Source: Halogeometricum sp. S3BR5-2 (GTDB lineage: Archaea; Halobacteriota; Halobacteria; Halobacteriales; Haloferacaceae). From it: 64,000 bases of DNA. Numbering within the stretch: the stretch's first letter is position 1; the number at the start of each line of letters is the position of its first letter. Below are positions 44,387 to 51,650 of this stretch, one piece after another. The notes below the pieces were generated by a model. That model did no database searches. It was not told the origin of the DNA and saw nothing but the letters and a program-made list of their open reading frames with translations. Position numbers and translations under genes: made by a program. Location of the stretch: assembly GCF_031624635.1 (NCBI RefSeq), contig NZ_JAMQOQ010000001.1, positions 1,054,001 to 1,118,000 on the forward strand. The letters run 5' to 3'.

Positions 44387-44602
44387 ATGTCGTATCAAAG
44401 TCGTCTCGGGACCACGACGCTGGACAGCCTCCGCGAACGGTACAACGAGACCCGAATGCGCTGTACGGCGTGCGGGTACCTCGACGCCGACGGGGAGTGG
44501 ACGGCGGCGACGACGGGCGGCGAGATATCGTACGAGCACGTCTGTCCGAGTTGCGACCACGTCGACGAGGTGGTAATCAAACGGCAGACCGGGAAGGAGT
44601 AA
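44387..44602 (+). CDS. Small zinc-finger protein (HVO_0649-like)
   Basis: This 71-aa protein has a C4 zinc finger, CTACG at residues 26-30 and CPSCD at residues 53-57, inside a beta-rich fold (GEWTAATTGGEISYEHVCPSC). It resembles the small haloarchaeal zinc-finger family named after HVO_0649. The resemblance is from memory of the pattern, not a search. The function is unknown. A TATA-like GTTAACATTA lies about 27 bases upstream. It marks the left edge of the patchy accessory region. Confidence 0.75.
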   Translation: MSYQSRLGTTTLDSLRERYNETRMRCTACGYLDADGEWTAATTGGEISYEHVCPSCDHVDEVVIKRQTGKE

Positions 44603-44647
44603 ACACGCCAGAATCGCTGAATTTCCGGGTACTGACCGTTTGGTGGG

Positions 44648-45081
44648 GCCGTGCTGAATAGAGGGCGCGAGTCGGTCGCGGGCCGGCACCCAGCATGAGA
44701 GAATTGAATCGCTCGGGACAGGGGAGCGACAGTTCATCAAATACAGAGGTAGCTTTGGTCTCTGCGTACGTGCTGACCACAGAGCGCGAGTCGGGGTACT
44801 GTGTGGCGCTCGATGGGAAAATCAAACCTGCCAGTACGGCATCTAAGCGAGATATTTCTTGGCCATCCACAGAATAAGCGCGAGAAAGGCTCCGAAGAAG
44901 AGCGGGGAGTCCGACAGTGGGAGAAAAAGGGCCGAGAAAGCGGTGAGAAGAACCACCAAAACCCACCATTTGAGCGTAGGGACGGCCTCCCTTGCTCCCT
45001 CGAGAAAACGAGAGACCATACGCATCGTTCGAGTGTATTGCATAAACGGATTCTGGTGGATACATCCTCCCTATTCAGCAC
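44648..45081. repeat. Inverted GTGCTGAATAG copies bounding a small segment
   Basis: GTGCTGAATAGAGGGCGC at 44650 is mirrored by an inverted copy (plus strand CTATTCAGCAC, about 45071-45081). The 11 core bases are identical. A related direct copy (GTGCCGAATAGTGAACACGAGTCGGTCACTCG) is at about 45120. The bounded segment contains only the 66-aa membrane protein gene. No target-site duplication is evident. Confidence 0.4.
44843..45043 (-). CDS. Small membrane protein (66 aa)
   Basis: This is an unrecognised 66-aa protein. A basic N-terminal helix (MVSRFLEGAREAVPTLKW) is followed by two hydrophobic helices (WVLVVLLTAFSALFL and LFFGAFLALILWMAKKYLA), so it is an integral membrane protein. Its composition is less GC-rich than core genes. 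It is the only credible coding sequence between 44603 and 45297; the remaining bases show no gene. Confidence 0.5.
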   Translation of the reverse strand: MQYTRTMRMVSRFLEGAREAVPTLKWWVLVVLLTAFSALFLPLSDSPLFFGAFLALILWMAKKYLA

Positions 45082-45265
45082 TCGCCTCTTGGTAGTGGCC
45101 GGAGCGGTTTCTACGAGCGTGCCGAATAGTGAACACGAGTCGGTCACTCGAATGTCTCGGCTTCGTTGCTGCGCATGGACGTGCTACTTCACAACGGTCC
45201 CTCCGGGGACGAATCTCGATGTAAGTCATACGTTTGGTGTTGCATTAGAAAATATTCGACACACT

Positions 45266-45297
45266 ATTGTTATATGTGCTTCCGTTGACAAGGTTAT
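45266..45297 (+). promoter_or_regulatory. Leaderless promoter of the DUF5518-like gene
   Basis: TTGTTATATG at 45267-45276, in an AT-rich stretch, is centred about 26 bases before the ATG at 45298. Confidence 0.5.
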
Positions 45298-45702
45298 ATG
45301 GACAAAAGGGCAGTGTTAGTTGGAGGGACAGTCAGCGCCTTATTGGCGCTTCTTTCTGTCCTGTTAGCTGGAATCGCCGCTGCTGGATTTTGGGGAACTG
45401 CTGCCGGAGTGATCGTCGCAGTCCGAGCAAGAGATACGACTGATGGATTGTTTGACGGAGCACTAGCGGGTCTCATCGGAGGTGTGGGTACTGTCGGTGT
45501 CGTTCTTCTACTGATGACCTTAGAGGCCTTCGTTCTCACAGGAAGCTGGAGTGCTTCAACATCTATTGGTGCTTATTTCTCCGTTGCGACGATGTTCATA
45601 CTCATTCCGCTATTCGTATTCGAGGGGATGGTTACGGGTGCCATCGGTACGTACCTCCGAGAGAAAATGTCACAGCGGAAATCGACAATCGCCACGAAGT
45701 GA
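45298..45702 (+). CDS. DUF5518-like membrane protein
   Basis: This 134-aa protein has four hydrophobic segments (about 5-24, 27-43, 55-82 and 92-120). A Gly-rich hairpin (RARDTTDGLFDGALAGLIGGVGTVGVV) links the second and third. That is the layout of the small haloarchaeal DUF5518 membrane proteins. The function is unknown. The gene is richer in A/T than the core genome, as expected for an accessory locus. Confidence 0.7.
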   Translation: MDKRAVLVGGTVSALLALLSVLLAGIAAAGFWGTAAGVIVAVRARDTTDGLFDGALAGLIGGVGTVGVVLLLMTLEAFVLTGSWSASTSIGAYFSVATMFILIPLFVFEGMVTGAIGTYLREKMSQRKSTIATK

Positions 45703-46131
45703 GTCGGTGATCTATCGAGTGTTATAGAACAACGGTCCGTTTGCACGCTGTTCTAGTCGGTTCACACACCTCGTTCAGTGTGGAACAAAGGACAACGGTC
45801 TGTCGAATATCGCCTCTAAATCGGTCACGGGGTCGTCATGGCTGCGATCTACGTCGAAGACCACGGGTTCACACCCTTCGAACGCTCCATCTCGTCGAAT
45901 TCGGTGGTGACGCGATCGTCTCGAGCCACGAGACGTACGGCTCGGTTGCTCCACGACTCAACTCGAAGGCAGTCCAAGACGGGGGATAGTGTTTACCGAC
46001 ATCCCGCGGACGTGCTCTGGACTGCTGGATATGACGCTTTCCTTTGCTGAGCGACTCGTTTGCTCTAAGTAGCGTTATGAAGTGCCCAGACCTACTGTAT
46101 AGTATATATAAAACTGCGTCAAGTATATCAC
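45703..46131. other. AT-rich interval with a PIN-domain fragment
   Basis: There is no intact gene here. ACAACGGTC(C/T)GT occurs twice (about 45729 and 45793). A PIN-domain gene fragment lies at 45838-45989. A strong TATA-like run (TATAGTATATATAAAA, about 46098-46113) precedes the reading frame at 46132. Confidence 0.5.
45838..45989 (+). pseudogene. Fragment of a PIN-domain (VapC-type) toxin gene
   Basis: One frame reads AAIYVEDHGFTPFERS, and after a frame change at about 45890 the next reads LHLVEFGGDAIVSSHETYG and VAPRLNSKAVQDGG-stop. This resembles the C-terminal third of haloarchaeal PIN toxins (HGxTPFDAxHA, then IVSSDxxYD). The N-terminal two thirds and any antitoxin gene are missing. 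The homology is judged by eye. Confidence 0.4.
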
Positions 46132-46350
46132 GTGGAAGGGAACGTTATATCGTCACAGCCGAGACGTAGGGATGCGGTGAGAGCAAAACCACCATCAGTC
46201 ACGGGGGGTCCCGTCCGCGAATCAACCATCAACCCGGCCCCGTCCTACGGTGAGTACAAGATGTCGCCGCGCACGTCCCGTCCGTACACGCTCATCGCGC
46301 TGTCGTTCCTCGTAGTTGTGCTGGTGAGTACTATCGTTGCCAGTCGATAG
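46132..46350 (+). CDS. Possible small single-span membrane protein (72 aa)
   Basis: A GTG at 46132 lies about 25 bases after a strong TATA-like run (46098-46113) and opens a 72-aa frame. The first 45 residues are polar. The last 29 (MSPRTSRPYTLIALSFLVVVLVSTIVASR) contain one hydrophobic helix and could also be made alone from the ATG at 46261. The gene is followed by a T-run (GGTTTTTCGC near 46370). No family is recognised. Evidence is limited to promoter spacing and the helix. Confidence 0.35.
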   Translation: MEGNVISSQPRRRDAVRAKPPSVTGGPVRESTINPAPSYGEYKMSPRTSRPYTLIALSFLVVVLVSTIVASR

Positions 46351-46507
46351 TACACCCCTCCACCGATTTGGTTTTTCGCTGTCGCCACCTCACCACGTTA
46401 CGAGCCAGTAGCTCGCCTCGAACGCGATACGACCCCTCGAAGCCGTCGACGCGACGGGAGCGGTCGGTATCGACTCGACCTGACGGGGTTCGAGTCTGCG
46501 TCCCCGC

Positions 46508-46756
46508 CTACCGCTCTCTCACGACCGTCCGGGTCCGCTCGGCGTCGATGCCGAACAGGAAGCCGGCGAGAAACAGGAGCTCGTTGCCCAGATAATACTG
46601 CTGAATCACGTAGTCGACGAGGCCGATATCCGGTGCGGCCACGCCGAAGACGACCAACAGGAGCGCGATGATCGCCGCGAGGCCGGCGACCGCTCGGACG
46701 ACGACGCCCGAGATGAGTCCGACCACGAACACCACGACCGCAGCGAGGAGACTCAT
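46508..46756 (-). CDS. Small membrane protein (82 aa)
   Basis: This is an unrecognised 82-aa protein with two or three hydrophobic segments (about 3-18, 20-42 and 56-70), starting MSLLAAVVVFVVGLISGVVV. The C-terminus is charged (DAERTRTVVRER). GC-rich codon usage and the dense hydrophobic pattern support coding. An inverted repeat (46775-46823) lies just upstream of its start. Confidence 0.6.
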   Translation of the reverse strand: MSLLAAVVVFVVGLISGVVVRAVAGLAAIIALLLVVFGVAAPDIGLVDYVIQQYYLGNELLFLAGFLFGIDAERTRTVVRER

Positions 46757-47064
46757 CGCGCACCGACCAGTGACGTGTGAGTGCCGCGCGCCTCGGCCGA
46801 GACCGGTCTGTCAGCACTCACACCGGGGGTCGCGTCGAACGCGGGTCCGCTCCGTCCGAATTCGAAACGTAGCATTGTGATTCCTCGACGAGTTAGACGG
46901 CCCGGCCTCGCTTAACGGCGCGGTGTCGTTCTCGTCTCCGGGGTAGTTCGAGGGGCGAATCGCATCCGGGCTCGCGTTGTCTCGCGCCTCGGACCGTCTC
47001 GGGTTTCGAGAAACGGATGTCGAGGCTATCGTCTCACGGCCCGTACCGCACATCGTGAGCTGAG
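46757..47064. other. Intergenic interval with a 10-bp inverted repeat
   Basis: There is no gene here. GTGTGAGTGC (46775-46784) is matched by its exact inverse GCACTCACAC (46814-46823) across 29 bases, just upstream of the 82-aa membrane protein gene on the minus strand. It could be an operator or a transcript stem. Nothing else stands out. Confidence 0.55.
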
Positions 47065-47727
47065 ATGACTTCCATACTCATCGTGTACGGCACCGGTGAG
47101 GGACAGACCGCGAAGGTGGCGGCGTTCGTCGAGTCGGTGCTCGCGGACCGGGGGTTCGACGTGACGACGCGACACGTCTTCGAGACGGACGACGCGGACA
47201 TCGAGGCGTTCGACGCCGTGTTGGTCGGGTCGTCCGTCAACAACCGCGCGCACCGACCGGAGGTGGTGGCGTTCGTCGAGCGACACCGGGAGACGCTGGC
47301 GACGCTGCCGACGGGGTTCTTCCAGCTATCGCTCGCCTCGGCGGTGTCGACGAAGTGGGCGCGCGACGGCGCCCTCGGGTTCGTCGACGGGCTGACCGAA
47401 TCGACCGGGTGGGCGCCGGACCGCGTCGGTCTGTTCGCTGGCGCGCTGACGTTCTCTCGGTACGGCAGAGCGCAGCGAACCCTGTTCAAACTCGCGGCGA
47501 TCGTGATGGGTCTCGACGGCGACACCACGCGCGATTACGAGTACACCGACTGGGCCGATGTGGAGCGGTTCGCAGTCGAGTTCGGGGAGTTCGTCGAACG
47601 CGAGGTCGCGGAGCACGAGCGCTCCTGCATGGAGTGTGGGCATCGCGCGCGGAGGACCGGTCGCTCCGCGGTCCGTTCGGTGGCGCTCTCGGCGCGGCGG
47701 CCGCGGGCGTCGCCTACTGGGCGCTGA
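47065..47727 (+). CDS. Flavodoxin-domain protein (HemG/protoporphyrinogen-oxidase-like)
   Basis: The 220-aa reading frame begins with a flavodoxin FMN loop, ILIVYGTGEGQTAKVAAFVESV (about 4-25). FDAVLVGSSVNNRAHRPEVVAFVERH and GFFQLSLAS follow, then GWAPDRVGLFAGALTFSRYG. This pattern is typical of HemG-type and general flavodoxin-like reductases of haloarchaea. The last ~35 residues (CMECGHRARRTGRSAVRSVAL onward) look out of frame. The alternative frame reads a hydrophobic ending FGGALGAAAAGVAYWALRR, so a frameshift near 47640-47660 is possible. Confidence 0.75.
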   Translation: MTSILIVYGTGEGQTAKVAAFVESVLADRGFDVTTRHVFETDDADIEAFDAVLVGSSVNNRAHRPEVVAFVERHRETLATLPTGFFQLSLASAVSTKWARDGALGFVDGLTESTGWAPDRVGLFAGALTFSRYGRAQRTLFKLAAIVMGLDGDTTRDYEYTDWADVERFAVEFGEFVEREVAEHERSCMECGHRARRTGRSAVRSVALSARRPRASPTGR

Positions 47728-47901
47728 GACGACGGTGTTCGACGCGAAGCGAGGATGAGACCGCGACGCGTCCGTGAGGTGGGTCCGAGTTGGACGCGGT
47801 CGCCGTCGACTCGCGGAAGTGCTTCGATAGTGCGGCAGGGGTCGTAGAGGGTCACAGCGCCGGTCAGAGCGGCTATGCTCTCGGCGAGCGTACGCGTACT
47901 C

Positions 47902-48153
47902 ATGGCACAGATCGCTCGACTCCGCCTGCGCGCCGATTCGACCGGAACGCTCGAACTCGTCTGTGAACGCTCGGCCTCGGAGCGGCGGGTTCCCGACGTC
48001 CGCTCGTTCGTCGGGAAGGGCGAGTTCGGACTGCTCGTCGACGGTCTCGACCCGAACGAACCGGTCACGCTGTTCGTCGAGCGCGATTCGGGGGCGAGAG
48101 CGCTCCCCGCTCGAACGCCCGTCGAAGCGCCCACGGATGAAGGCCGGGAGTAA
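47902..48153 (+). CDS. Hypothetical protein (83 aa)
   Basis: This is an unrecognised 83-aa soluble protein (MAQIARLRLRADSTGTLELV). Beta-strand-like segments alternate with acidic loops (VPDVRSFVGKGEFGLLVDGLDPNEPVTLFVE). Codon use (GAC/GAG/CTC/GTC-rich) looks coding. The opposite-strand frames of this stretch are Arg/Ser-rich shadows. Confidence 0.45.
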   Translation: MAQIARLRLRADSTGTLELVCERSASERRVPDVRSFVGKGEFGLLVDGLDPNEPVTLFVERDSGARALPARTPVEAPTDEGRE

Positions 48154-48263
48154 ACGACAGCGGAACCCGCTCGCGACTCTCTTTGCGTTCGTCCCGACTG
48201 ATCTCGCTTGGCCAGCCGACGCGTCAAACCGCGTGGTGAACGCCGAGAGGACGTGAGCGACCG

Positions 48264-48539
48264 TCAGGCGTTGCCGTTGATGATTTCCGCGACGCGCCCG
48301 CGGTCGAACAATCGCTCTGCTTCGGGAATCTCCGGCAGCACGCGCTGTTCTTCGAACCCGGGCCACTCGCCGAACCGGTCGGGATACACCTGCTTGGCCG
48401 TCATCTCGAGTTGAAACAGGTTCAGCGTGATCCCCTGATCGAACGTCCCGCCGCGGTAGAACCGGTCGTTCTGAATTGCTGTCAGCTCTCGGCCGAGCGG
48501 GTCGTCCTCGAGCGCCTCCTTCGTCTCCGCTCGCGGTGA
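48264..48539 (-). pseudogene. C-terminal fragment of an ABC transporter substrate-binding protein
   Basis: From the stop at 48264 the minus strand encodes about 90 residues: EALEDDPLGRELTAIQNDRFY, then TLNLFQLEMTAKQVYPDRFG and FDRGRVAEIINGNA-stop. This is the C-terminal lobe of siderophore/cobalamin-type (BtuF/FecB-like) solute-binding proteins. No start codon, signal peptide or N-terminal lobe exists upstream. The sequence changes abruptly near 48540, where it meets the winged-helix fragment. It is a deletion remnant. Confidence 0.75.
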
Positions 48540-48581
48540 CGAGTTCGTTGGTCGCCGGTCATGTCACAGACTCGACGACCG

Positions 48582-48704
48582 TCACTGCATCCCGACGAGG
48601 CGCTCTAGGATATCGGTCGCGGGCAGGTCGCGTCGGTCGAGGAGGGACTGTCGCTCCAACAGCGCGCGGTTGAGTGTCCGACGGTCGAGCACGTCGGCGG
48701 TCAT
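48582..48704 (-). pseudogene. N-terminal stub of a winged-helix DNA-binding (HTH_42/AlkZ-like) protein
   Basis: The ATG at 48704 opens MTADVLDRRTLNRALLERQS and continues RDLPATDILERLVGMQ, then stops after 40 residues. This is the canonical start of the winged-helix DNA-binding domain family (DUF1006/HTH_42), in which VGMQ is normally followed by AQTP and about 300 more residues. The truncation point lies within 45 bases of the truncated solute-binding gene, so both were probably cut by one deletion. Confidence 0.7.
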
Positions 48705-48712
48705 CGGTGGGG

Positions 48713-49225
48713 TCACACCGCGCGCACGACCACCGTCGCGTTCGTTTGTTCCGCCGCGGAGACGACTGAGAGGTCGAACGCCGCGGCGACGACGGCGGTG
48801 TCGTTCCCTCGCTGTTGGACGACGACGCCGCCGTCGGCGCGACACGGTCCGAACGCGCGTCCCCGACCGCCGGGGCAGTGCTCGGCGGCCCACGCCTCGG
48901 CCTCGGTGACATTGTGCGAGACGAGGAGCGACCGGCCGCCCGCGGTGGCGGCGCGTTCCACCCGACCGATATCGTCCGCGAGTTCGGCTCGTACCTCGTC
49001 GACCGCTGCGGTCCGGTTTCGCCACCCGTACTCGCCGTCAATGCCGGTTGCCGCGCCGGTGAACGCCGCCGAGAGCGCGCGTCTGACGCCGTCGACGTCG
49101 GCGGCCGGTCTCGCCCCGTCTCCGGGCGCGTACGACAGTTGCGCGTACGCGAACGCCATCGGCACGAGGGCGACGGCGACGACGACGGCCGCGAGGAGGA
49201 CGACTTGCCCCCGGTCGTGGCTCAC
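48713..49225 (-). CDS. Pilin-like secreted protein, fifth minor component (DUF7261-like)
   Basis: This 170-aa protein reads from a GTG (49225) that overlaps the stop of the upstream gene (GTGA). It starts MSHDRGQVVLLAAVVVAVALV, a class III-type leader with a DRGQ processing motif before a hydrophobic helix (about 7-29). A soluble domain with one Cys pair (EHCPGGRGRAFGPC) follows. It is the last gene of the pilus-like operon. I recall a numbered haloarchaeal DUF of this type, but its exact number is uncertain. Confidence 0.75.
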   Translation of the reverse strand: MSHDRGQVVLLAAVVVAVALVPMAFAYAQLSYAPGDGARPAADVDGVRRALSAAFTGAATGIDGEYGWRNRTAAVDEVRAELADDIGRVERAATAGGRSLLVSHNVTEAEAWAAEHCPGGRGRAFGPCRADGGVVVQQRGNDTAVVAAAFDLSVVSAAEQTNATVVVRAV

Positions 49226-49692
49226 ACGTACCACACCCACAGCGTCGCCGTACAGCCGTCGGTCGTCACCGAGGCCCGACCGGTCGGGACGCCGGTCGGA
49301 CGCGGCAACCCCACATGTCCGTGCGGCGTCTCGAGGCGGTACGAGAGCGGGTTCGGGAGCATCGCGTCGAGCCGCGAGTCGAGGGCGTCCGCCTCGGCGT
49401 CGAACGACGACGGCGACTCGCAGGCGACGGCGAGACGGTTCGCGCCGTCCCCCGCGGGCGCCTCGGCGACGAGAATCGCCAGCGCGTCCGACGCGGTTCG
49501 GTCGAGCGCCCGTCGCTCGTCCGTCTCGACGGGAGCGAGCGCGAACCCCGCGACGACGGCGAGGAGGAACAGGAGTCCGACCGTCACCTCGACCATCGGC
49601 GTGGCGAGTTGCGCCCGGTCGGCGGACGACCGGCGGGTTCCGAACCGAGACCGGTTCCGATTTCGGCTCCGGTGCCGCGGGCGCTCAGTCAC
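49222..49692 (-). CDS. Pilin-like secreted protein, fourth minor component (DUF7262-like)
   Basis: This 156-aa protein has a basic leader (RHRSRNRNRSRFGTRRSSADRAQ) with a DRAQ motif, one hydrophobic helix (LATPMVEVTVGLLFLLAVVAGFAL, about 29-52) and a soluble C-terminal domain. Like its neighbours it looks like a minor pilin or pseudopilin. It overlaps the genes on both sides (8 and 4 bases), showing tight operon coupling. Confidence 0.75.
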   Translation of the reverse strand: MTERPRHRSRNRNRSRFGTRRSSADRAQLATPMVEVTVGLLFLLAVVAGFALAPVETDERRALDRTASDALAILVAEAPAGDGANRLAVACESPSSFDAEADALDSRLDAMLPNPLSYRLETPHGHVGLPRPTGVPTGRASVTTDGCTATLWVWYV

Positions 49693-50374
49693 CGACGGTC
49701 ACCGCCAGCGGTTCCACCGTCGCGTTCGTCGCGGTCCAGCGAACTGTCACGTCGCCCTCGGCGCCTCCGACGTCGCCTTCGAGTTCGAACGATACCGTCG
49801 GCGCGGCGGTCCGCGACACGCGGAACGCGTAGTCGCCGGAGAGTCCCTCCGGGTCGCGCAGGACGAGGCGGTCGTTCGCGCGGACCGCGGTGAGAGTCGT
49901 CCCGTTGCGCGCCGCGACGGATATTCGGACCGAGGGCGTGCGGTCCGGAGGCGACACGCGCCGCCGGGCGGAGAGGTTCACCGTCGCCGTCCGCGTCGCG
50001 GTTCGCTCGACGCGGACGAGACGGCGGACGCGAACTCCGCTCGGGTCGCCGCGTTCGACGAGTACCTCGTCTCCCAAGGCAACGCGGACGGGGCGCCCGC
50101 GGACCGACGGTGCGAGGCGGTCCGCGTCGGCGGCGGTCAGCGAGCGAATTCTCGTCGCCGACACGACGTTCGGCCGCCTCGCGTGCGGCGCGTCGGCGGC
50201 CACCAGTCGGTCCGAAAGCGCCTCCGCGGCGTGTCTCGCGTCGGGGTCGGTGTCGGCGCCCGCGAGTGCGACGTTCGCGAGGAGGACGCACCCGACCGTC
50301 GCCGTCGTCAGGAGGACGAGCGCGGCGGCGAGGCTCAGGAGGTTCGCCTGCGCCCGGTCGGCGCCGACGGTCAC
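49685..50374 (-). CDS. Pilin-like secreted protein, third minor component (DUF7263-like)
   Basis: This 229-aa protein starts MTVGADRAQANLLSLAAALVL, a short leader with DRAQ then a hydrophobic helix (about 10-39). Its beta-rich extracellular domain has many Thr/Val strands and N-glycosylation sequons (NAT, NGT, NLS). It overlaps the upstream gene by four bases. It probably forms part of the pilus or its tip. Confidence 0.75.
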   Translation of the reverse strand: MTVGADRAQANLLSLAAALVLLTTATVGCVLLANVALAGADTDPDARHAAEALSDRLVAADAPHARRPNVVSATRIRSLTAADADRLAPSVRGRPVRVALGDEVLVERGDPSGVRVRRLVRVERTATRTATVNLSARRRVSPPDRTPSVRISVAARNGTTLTAVRANDRLVLRDPEGLSGDYAFRVSRTAAPTVSFELEGDVGGAEGDVTVRWTATNATVEPLAVTVGD

Positions 50375-50907
50375 GGCCGCCCCCCGTCACCCGAATCGCC
50401 GTCCCCGTTCTCCAGCGACACGGTGACGCGCCCGGGCCCGCCACGAACGACGACCCACGAATCTCTCGCGCTCTCCCACGTCCCGGTCACGTCCGCTCCC
50501 CGCGTCGGAAGCGAGAGAGCGACTCGGCCGCCGACGCCGGCGTCGGGGTGGTCGAGCACCAACGCGGCCGCGCTCGTCTCCGGGTCCGAGACGGCGCGTA
50601 TCCGATAGGGGTCGCCTCGGAGCGTCGCCGGGAGCGAGACGGCGATGCGGCGGTCGGTGCGCCTCGCGTGTTCGGGGACCGCGCGCTCGATTCGCTCCGC
50701 GGCCCCGACGAGGGCGCGGTCACCGACTTCGGCGGCCGCCGCCGTCCGGTAACCGGGGACGACGCCGCCGTAGAACGACGCGCTCAGGAGCGCGACGAAC
50801 AGCACGACGATACCGAGTTCGAGCGACTTCCCGACGACCGGCGAGAGGCCGCGGTCGGTCCGGACGCCTCGGTCGAGTCGGCGGAGAGCCCCGCCGCGGC
50901 GTCTCAC
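50371..50907 (-). CDS. Pilin-like secreted protein, second minor component (DUF7266-like)
   Basis: This 178-aa protein has a basic leader (MRRRGGALRRLDRGVRTDRG), then LSPVVGKSLELGIVVLFVAL, which is close to the classical archaeal pilin H-domain (RGLSPVVG resembles R-A-V-S-P-V-I-G). A beta-rich soluble domain follows. It is probably processed by the prepilin peptidase PibD between Gly and Leu. It overlaps the neighbours by four bases at each end. Confidence 0.78.
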   Translation of the reverse strand: MRRRGGALRRLDRGVRTDRGLSPVVGKSLELGIVVLFVALLSASFYGGVVPGYRTAAAAEVGDRALVGAAERIERAVPEHARRTDRRIAVSLPATLRGDPYRIRAVSDPETSAAALVLDHPDAGVGGRVALSLPTRGADVTGTWESARDSWVVVRGGPGRVTVSLENGDGDSGDGGRP

Positions 50908-51650
50908 GCTCCCACCTCCATCCTGAGACGCAGGTCGTGGACGACGAGGTGGACGGTTCGCTCGCCGGGGAAGGCGGCGACGACGCTCGGAACGCCGTCA
51001 CCGTCGAAATCGCGGCGCGACGTCGTCGCGCCCCGCTGTCGGAACCCACGCTCCCACGCGTCGGGTGCGGTCGTCTCGACGGCCACGCGGTACCGGTCCG
51101 CCGGCAGGACTCGCCGCTCGTGCGTCGGCGCGGTCCGGAGCGTCACCGGGAGCGCCGCGCCCCGCGCCGATACGGCGTCCGTTCCGGAGGCGTTCAGCGC
51201 GGGGACGCCGACGTACAGCGTCCCGTTCGCGGCCGCGACGCTCGGCGGCGCCGACATCGAACTCCCGCCGCTTCGACCGATGGGATCGGTCGTCACAGCC
51301 CCAGCGACGGCGCTGACGCGCCTGCCGCCGGACTCGTACACCACCGCGCCGGCGCTCACCGACCGGACGACGCCGGACCCGTTCAGGACGCGGACGGTTC
51401 TGTCGGCCGTCCGGAGCGTGCCGTCGGAGAGTCTCACCGTGGTCTCAGTCTCCCCGACGGTGCCGGCGTCGAGGGCGTCGTCGACGCCGTCGGCGACCCG
51501 GGCGGTCGCGGCCGCCGCCGCCCCCTCTTCGACGACCGCACCCGCCGCGGCGGTGAGGGCGCCGATACCGACGACGGTGATGGCGAGGAGGACGGCGACG
51601 CCGACGACGGCCGACTGCGCCCGGTCCGTGCTCTCCCGATCCGGCGTCAT
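50904..51650 (-). CDS. Pilin-like secreted protein, first component of the set
   Basis: This 248-aa protein starts at MTPDRESTDRAQSAVVGVAV. It has a DRAQ processing motif, a hydrophobic helix (about 12-40), and then a long extracellular beta domain (GAAAAATARVADGVDDALDA through LRLRMEVGA). The ATG at 51650 is preferred to a longer frame that begins inside the platform gene. It overlaps the platform gene's stop by four bases. It may be the major pilin because it follows the machinery genes directly, but this is uncertain. Confidence 0.75.
   Translation of the reverse strand: MTPDRESTDRAQSAVVGVAVLLAITVVGIGALTAAAGAVVEEGAAAAATARVADGVDDALDAGTVGETETTVRLSDGTLRTADRTVRVLNGSGVVRSVSAGAVVYESGGRRVSAVAGAVTTDPIGRSGGSSMSAPPSVAAANGTLYVGVPALNASGTDAVSARGAALPVTLRTAPTHERRVLPADRYRVAVETTAPDAWERGFRQRGATTSRRDFDGDGVPSVVAAFPGERTVHLVVHDLRLRMEVGA

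Noticed and set aside
44695-44877. 60-aa plus-strand frame MRELNRSGQGSDSS
   Set aside because: No promoter, no structure, overlaps the better-supported 66-aa membrane protein on the other strand.
47326-48366. 346-aa minus-strand frame over the flavodoxin and 83-aa genes
   Set aside because: Arg/Ser-rich shadow; the plus-strand flavodoxin motif YGTGEGQTAKV is convincing. The start of an internal sub-frame (MSTRTLAESIAALTGAVTLYD near 47903) looks better but runs into shadow sequence.
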